DNA of 64,000 nt, taken from assembly GCF_011064595.1 (NCBI RefSeq), contig NZ_JAALJI010000026.1:45377-109376 (forward strand), read 5' to 3'. This stretch comes from Paludisphaera soli. Lineage in GTDB: Bacteria; Planctomycetota; Planctomycetia; Isosphaerales; Isosphaeraceae. This document shows, piece by piece, positions 59,889 through 64,000 of this stretch. Numbering within the stretch: the stretch's first letter is position 1; the number at the start of each line of letters is the position of its first letter. A model generated the notes under the pieces. The model worked only from the letters and a program-made list of their open reading frames with translations. It did no database searches and was not told the DNA's origin. A program made the position numbers and the translations under genes.

Positions 59889-61469
59889 TCACGAGGGCAG
59901 GTAGGTCCGGGCCAGGGCCACGAACTCGGCGACTTGGCGGTCGCGCCAGCCCTGGTCCATAGCCAGCTCCTCGGCCATGATCGCGGCGACTCGGGGCGCG
60001 GCGTCGATGCAGGCACGGGCGTCCAGGAAGAGGGCGCGGGTCCGGCGGGCCAGCACGTCCTCGATGGTCCTGGCGGCCTCGTGCCGGACGCCCCAGATCA
60101 CCTCGGCCTCGATGTAGGGGAGGCGCTCGTGGAGCTTCCGCCCGGCCTCGGGCGTGGCGGCCGCGAGCGCCCGCAGCTCGTCCAGCTCCGAGCCGTAGAG
60201 CGAAAGCGTCTCCTCGCGGTCCGTGGGCCGCTCGGTCCAGCCGTGGAGGTGGAGACCCTCGGTGCTGCACGCCTTGCGCGGCAGGCCGCCGACCTCGGCC
60301 GCGTAGTCCACCACGTCGCGTCCCATGACGCGATAGGTGGTCCACTTGCCGCCGGTGATGCTGATCAGGCCCGAGTCCGAGACGACCACCGCGTGCTCGC
60401 GCGAGAGCTTCTTGGTCTGGCCCCCCCGCCCGGCCTCGGCGTTGATCAGGGGCCGGAGGCCGGCGAACTGGCTCCGCACATCCTTGGGGCCGGGGGCCTT
60501 GCTCAAGTAGCGGCCGGCGTGCTCCAGCAGGAAAGCCAGCTCCTGCGCCAGCGGCCGGGGCTCGCGAGGCGTCTCGGAGAGCGGCACGTCGGTCGTGCCG
60601 ATCAGCGTGCGGTCGTGCCAGGGGATCGCGAACAGCACACGGCCGTCGTCGGTCTTAGGGATCATCACGGCCGCATCGCCGGGGAGGAACGACCGGTCCA
60701 GCACGATGTGCGCGCCTTGACTCGGCGCCAGGATCGGCGAGGCGTCGGGCTGGTCCAGCCGCCGCACCGCGTCGACGTAGACCCCCGTGGCGTTCACGAC
60801 CGCCTTCGCGCGGATCTCGAAGGCTTCGCCCGTCTCCTCGTCCCGCGCCCTCACGCCGATCGTCCGTCCCAGCTCCTTGATCAGCCCCACGACCGCGACG
60901 TGGTTGAGCGCCGAGGCCCCCAGATCGGTCGCCGTCCGCGCCAGGGCGACGGCCAGCCGGGCGTCGTCGAACTGGCCGTCGGTGTAGAGGATGCCCCCAC
61001 GCAGGCCCGCCGCGTGCAAGGTCGGCGTCCTTTCGAGCACCTGCTTGCGCGAGAGCCATCGCGAGCCCCCCAGCGAGAGACTCCCCGACAGCCGGTCGTA
61101 CATCCACAGGCCGATCCCGTAGAACGGCAGCTGCCAGTAGCGATACGCCGGGACGATGAAGTCCCGCGAGTGGACGAGGTGGGGGGCGTTGCGGGCGAGC
61201 AGCCCCCGCTCGCGGAGCGCCTCGCGGACCAGCGGCAGGTTCCCCTGGGCCAGGTAGCGGACGCCGCCGTGGACGAGCTTGGTGCTCCGGCTGGAGGTGC
61301 CGTGGGCGAAATCGAGGGCCTCCAGCACGAGCGTCCGGTAGCCCCGGGCGGCGGCGTCGACCGCCGCGCCCAGGCCGGTCGCCCCACCGCCGATGATCAC
61401 GACGTCCCAGTTCCCCCCGGCGCGGACGCGGTCCAGGTTCTCCCCGCGCGACAACGTATTCGGAGTCAT
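59889..61469 (-). CDS. glpD: Aerobic glycerol-3-phosphate dehydrogenase (FAD-dependent)
   Basis: 526 residues, normal for GlpD. The FAD-binding loop is VVIIGGGATGLGAAVDAAARG (residues ~24-44). FAHGTSSRSTKLVHGGVRYL is the family signature, followed by IPWHDRTLIGTTDVPLSETP and SITGGKWTTYRVMGRDVVD. The enzyme oxidises sn-glycerol-3-phosphate to dihydroxyacetone phosphate at the inner membrane, feeding electrons to quinone. ATG 61469 gives a normal N terminus. It is divergent from the next gene, with no glpF or glpK nearby. Confidence 0.94.
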   Translation of the reverse strand: MTPNTLSRGENLDRVRAGGNWDVVIIGGGATGLGAAVDAAARGYRTLVLEALDFAHGTSSRSTKLVHGGVRYLAQGNLPLVREALRERGLLARNAPHLVHSRDFIVPAYRYWQLPFYGIGLWMYDRLSGSLSLGGSRWLSRKQVLERTPTLHAAGLRGGILYTDGQFDDARLAVALARTATDLGASALNHVAVVGLIKELGRTIGVRARDEETGEAFEIRAKAVVNATGVYVDAVRRLDQPDASPILAPSQGAHIVLDRSFLPGDAAVMIPKTDDGRVLFAIPWHDRTLIGTTDVPLSETPREPRPLAQELAFLLEHAGRYLSKAPGPKDVRSQFAGLRPLINAEAGRGGQTKKLSREHAVVVSDSGLISITGGKWTTYRVMGRDVVDYAAEVGGLPRKACSTEGLHLHGWTERPTDREETLSLYGSELDELRALAAATPEAGRKLHERLPYIEAEVIWGVRHEAARTIEDVLARRTRALFLDARACIDAAPRVAAIMAEELAMDQGWRDRQVAEFVALARTYLPS

Positions 61470-61646
61470 GGCGATCTCAGGCGTGTTCCGGGGGCGTCGG
61501 TGGTCGCTCCGACCGCGCGACGTCGCCCGCGATCGCTCGATTGTCCGATCCGGCCCGCCGTTCCGCCAGTCGCCTCGCCCCGGATCGCGTCGGAACTCCT
61601 TTCCCAAAATCCTCAAGTTCCGGCGCGGAAAGGCCGGGAGCCGCGA

Positions 61647-61675
61647 TTGACCGACCCGGACGACGGTCGTATGAT
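61647..61675 (+). promoter_or_regulatory. Near-consensus sigma70 promoter
   Basis: TTGACC (61647-61652), a 17-base spacer and TATGAT (61670-61675), with 5 of 6 matches in each box, lie about 70 bases upstream of the ATG at 61745. It is the best sigma70-like promoter seen in the window. Confidence 0.65.
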
Positions 61676-61744
61676 CCGCCCGCTTTGACCGAACTCGGTC
61701 GGGATGCGCTTCAAGGATCGACAAGACGAAACGGAGGTCGTCGC

Positions 61745-63253
61745 ATGGGCATCGCACTAGGATGGGTGGCCGCGGCCCTGGCCGCCGCGGGCGCGGGATC
61801 GCCGCCGGATGAGGCCAAGCCGGAGATCACCTACCGCTTCCGCACGGTCGCGGTGCGGGGCCTCGCCTGGCGAGAGGCCGGCCTCAAGCCGGTCGTCCAG
61901 CACAACGCCGTGAGCGTCTGGACCTCGGCCGACGACTTTCTCGACCGCCTCCCGGGCGAGGCCCGGGCCGTCGCCGCCGGGACCGTCGAGGCCAAGGGCT
62001 TCGCCCAGGCCCCGGTCCACGTCACGACCCGGAAGAGCCACGACTTCGTCACGCAGGTCATCTGGAAGGGCAAGGGGAAGGCCCCGAAGCCCGTCACCGA
62101 GAGCGTCCGCGAGGGCCTCGTCGCCACTGTCGTCGGCCGCAAGATCGACCAGGGCGTGCTCGCCCAACTCGTCATCGACGACGTGGACGTCCGCAGCGTC
62201 CACACGCTCGGCTCCCCCGCCGCCAAGGCCGCCCACGCCTCGACCGCCGCCTGCCCGACCCACGACCACGCCGACAAGCCGGCCGGCGTCACGGTGACCA
62301 TCACCGCCTCGATGGACTCCGAGAAAGGCGTGGATGCTGATGTGAACTGGGCCGATCGGAACCCCAGCAAGGCGTCCGCGATCCTCGCCCTCTGCAAGGC
62401 TCAGGATGAGGGCAAGTCGCCGTGCTGCGAGGCCGGCGCGAAGGCCGCCGCCAAGACCGACGACGCCGCCTCCCGCGCCAGCTGGGCTCCGGCCGAGACG
62501 CCCATCCAAATCCCCGAGGTCGGCCGCGCAGCCGCCGCCGGCGAATGGCTGATCCCCGACGGCGAAGTCCTCATCGTCGCCTTCGGCCCGCACACCGTGG
62601 CCGACGCCGACGGCAAGGCCGTCGTCCGCGAACACCTGGCCGTGATCTCGGCCGAGGTGGCCGACGAGCCCGAAACCACGCCGCCGCCCCCCGCCGCCGG
62701 GATCGTGCCCGCCCTCCCCGCGACGGCCGACCAGCCGGAGGCCCCGCGCACCGCGGCGGCCCTCCCCGAGCTGCCCAGCCGCACGCTCCCTCAAGGCGTG
62801 AACGCCGACGGCACCCCGGCCCCGCTGCCGACCCTCCCCGAAGACGACGAGCCCGCCGCCGCCGCCGGCGACGAATCGGCCGAACCCTTCGCCACCCCCC
62901 AATCCCGCCGCAAGGCCGGGAGACCCGCCGAGACTCCGGCCCCCCCCGCCGAGTCCCCGAAGCCCGAGGCCGAGGCCGTGCCGGAGCCCGCCGCGCCGGC
63001 GAAGACCGATATCAAAGCGATCAAGTCCTCGTTCAAGCTCCCGTCGCTCAAGAACCTTCAGGCGCTGGAGCCCCTGAACAACCTGGTCGGTTCGGGCGTC
63101 TTCCCGATCCCTTTCCAGGGCGCGCAGTTCCTCGTCCCCCTCAAGGCCCTGGGGGTGAAGCTGCCGTTCAATCAGAAGCTCGAGTTCGAACTGATCGGCC
63201 GCATCGTCAACGACGCCGAGGCCAACGACGCCCACTTCGTCGTCGGCAACTGA
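61745..63253 (+). CDS. Secreted Ala/Pro-rich protein with His/Cys clusters, function unknown
   Basis: 502 residues with a very short signal-like N terminus (MGIALGWVAAALAAAGAGS). Residues ~25-330 form one domain. They include a possible metal site CPTHDHADKP (Cys170, His173, His175) near His164, and a later CCEAG with an earlier Cys217. A low-complexity Pro/Ala/Glu linker (~335-440) leads to a C-terminal domain (IKSSFKLPSLKNLQALEPLNNL, LVPLKALGVKLPFN). GGAGG precedes the ATG. I recognise no family. A terminator follows the stop. Confidence 0.68.
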   Translation: MGIALGWVAAALAAAGAGSPPDEAKPEITYRFRTVAVRGLAWREAGLKPVVQHNAVSVWTSADDFLDRLPGEARAVAAGTVEAKGFAQAPVHVTTRKSHDFVTQVIWKGKGKAPKPVTESVREGLVATVVGRKIDQGVLAQLVIDDVDVRSVHTLGSPAAKAAHASTAACPTHDHADKPAGVTVTITASMDSEKGVDADVNWADRNPSKASAILALCKAQDEGKSPCCEAGAKAAAKTDDAASRASWAPAETPIQIPEVGRAAAAGEWLIPDGEVLIVAFGPHTVADADGKAVVREHLAVISAEVADEPETTPPPPAAGIVPALPATADQPEAPRTAAALPELPSRTLPQGVNADGTPAPLPTLPEDDEPAAAAGDESAEPFATPQSRRKAGRPAETPAPPAESPKPEAEAVPEPAAPAKTDIKAIKSSFKLPSLKNLQALEPLNNLVGSGVFPIPFQGAQFLVPLKALGVKLPFNQKLEFELIGRIVNDAEANDAHFVVGN

Positions 63254-63289
63254 TCCCGGCCCCGGCTCCTGCTGGATCCGCCCCGCGAT

Positions 63290-63335
63290 AGGCCGTCGAA
63301 GCCCGCCCCACCCGGGAGGCTTCGGCGGCCTTTGT
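63290..63335 (+). terminator. Terminator hairpin
   Basis: A 14-bp inverted repeat (63290-63303 with 63318-63331, one G-T pair) closes a 14-base loop and is followed by TTGTCGTTC. It lies 36 bases after the stop of the 61745-63253 gene. Confidence 0.65.
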
Positions 63336-63486
63336 CGTTCGTAGGGCTTGACCCTCGAAGAATGTTCGAGCCCGTCGTCTGGCGATCGTCTGCGAGGGCC
63401 CCCCGACCGCCGGTGAACCCGTCGTGACCGACGGATGTCGAGAGCTGTCGTTCCGGGTTGGAGCGGTTTCCCGTCGAGTGTGTGCT

Positions 63487-63775
63487 TTATCGGCGGGCCT
63501 GGTAGCCGCGTATGGCGGTACCGGCCGATGACGTCGTTCTCACGGACCGCCCGCAGGGCGTCGATCGTGAGAGCATGCGCTCGATCGGGTTCGGCTCGGG
63601 GCGGAACGGCGGCAGGGACCGCGGCCCGGCCCCGGCCGCGGCGATCAGCAGGGCCGCCTCGACCGTCTTGTGGCAGTTGGATCGTCCTTCATCGCCACGT
63701 CCCCGGGCCTCAGCGTCGGTGCCAGGTGCCTCGCGACGTAGGTCTCGAACGCGGCCGAGGCTTGGTCGGCGAATC
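63487..63775 (-). pseudogene. Remnant of an IS630-family transposase (frameshifted)
   Basis: On the minus strand one frame reads SAAFETYVARHLAPTLRPGD followed by VAMKDD, matching the IS630 DDE region (A-F-x-x-Y-[VL]...L-x-P-G-D-V-V-x-[ML]-D-N). A +1/-1 shift at about 63680-63690 is needed to continue into NCHKTVEAALLIAAAGA and then SLPPFRPEPNPIE, the equivalent of the L-P-x-Y-S-P-D-x-N-P-I-E motif. The final ~40 residues are degenerate. The N-terminal half is missing or beyond recognition, and the bases up to 64000 show only broken frames. It is an inactive relic. Confidence 0.72.
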
Positions 63776-64000
63776 TTCATGGGAAGCCCGCTTCCGCGGG
63801 ACATCGGCCGGAATCCAGGCCTAGTCCGTGCTCGATCGGTGGGACTGAGCCCGATCCTCAGCAAGCCAGCAGATGGTGAGGCCCAAGTGCGTCCGCTGGG
63901 CGTCTACCGAACATCCCTGACGTGTCGCTCGGTCCAGGTCTTTTGAGCCTCGAAGGTGGAGGACTCGCCGGCCTGGCTTGATGACACCTAGTGCTAGTTT

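Noticed and set aside
63435..63824. A 129-codon plus-strand open frame near the end
   Set aside because: It is antisense to the IS630-type transposase remnant and has no motif.

Overview
This is a high-GC bacterial window with tightly packed genes and long GC-driven antisense open frames. The gene content points to a planctomycete, most likely of the Isosphaeraceae type (Paludisphaera/Singulisphaera-like). The indicators are three tandem DUF1559 pilin-like proteins, PVC-type cytochrome c/'membrane-bound dehydrogenase' proteins, TAT-exported sugar isomerase/epimerases, a squalene-hopene cyclase cluster, and lipid A/LPS-type genes (LpxK, a heptosyltransferase-like GT9, a WaaP/Kdo-kinase-like protein). 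The taxonomic placement is inference. No rRNA, tRNA or CRISPR array was recognised.

Layout. 1-3.7 kb (minus): a cut-off CDP-alcohol phosphatidyltransferase, a GT2 glycosyltransferase, and two sugar phosphate isomerase/epimerase proteins with a strong terminator hairpin. 3.8-6.7 kb: a small membrane protein converges on a patatin-like lipase. 6.9-10.7 kb (minus): a hopanoid operon, shc-hpnH-hpnG. 11-14.8 kb (minus): a BON-domain protein and a TolC-type outer-membrane protein separated by a hairpin terminator. 15.3-25.5 kb: an Mpo1-like (DUF962) protein (minus), then a long plus-strand envelope operon: lpxK, GT9, epimerase, GT-C membrane enzyme, WaaP-like kinase, GT4, nucleotidyltransferase and a PlsY carrying an extra ~345-residue domain. 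Many of these are joined by ATGA/GTGA overlaps. 25.7-32.3 kb: a zinc-ribbon/DUF2007 protein (plus), then minus-strand genes for a large membrane protein and a translationally coupled glycan operon (nucleotide-sugar dehydrogenase, epimerase, DPM-like GT2, methyltransferase).

32.7-37.4 kb holds a coiled-coil membrane protein, an ankyrin protein, a cupin, a metallo-beta-lactamase-fold hydrolase and an SGNH hydrolase. The SGNH gene is coupled to a 1163-residue heme-binding dehydrogenase (37.4-40.9 kb). 40.9-50.6 kb is the most distinctive region: a compact type II secretion/type IV pilus-like operon with a Cys-rich mini-protein, one GspE-type ATPase, three consecutive GspF-type membrane proteins, a small membrane protein, three minor-pseudopilin-like proteins (I/J/K-like) and three DUF1559 prepilin-like proteins. 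No secretin or prepilin peptidase is present in the window. An inverted-repeat element overlaps a candidate promoter inside this operon.

50.8-63.3 kb: a SnoaL-like protein, a 1347-residue four-module protein (TIM barrel, cytochrome c, propeller-like region, cupredoxin), a 470-residue CxxCH protein, an AlgJ-like SGNH protein, a DinB-family protein, two small hypotheticals, glpD, and a secreted Ala/Pro-rich protein with a near-consensus sigma70 promoter and a terminator. The last ~0.5 kb holds a frameshifted remnant of an IS630-family transposase.
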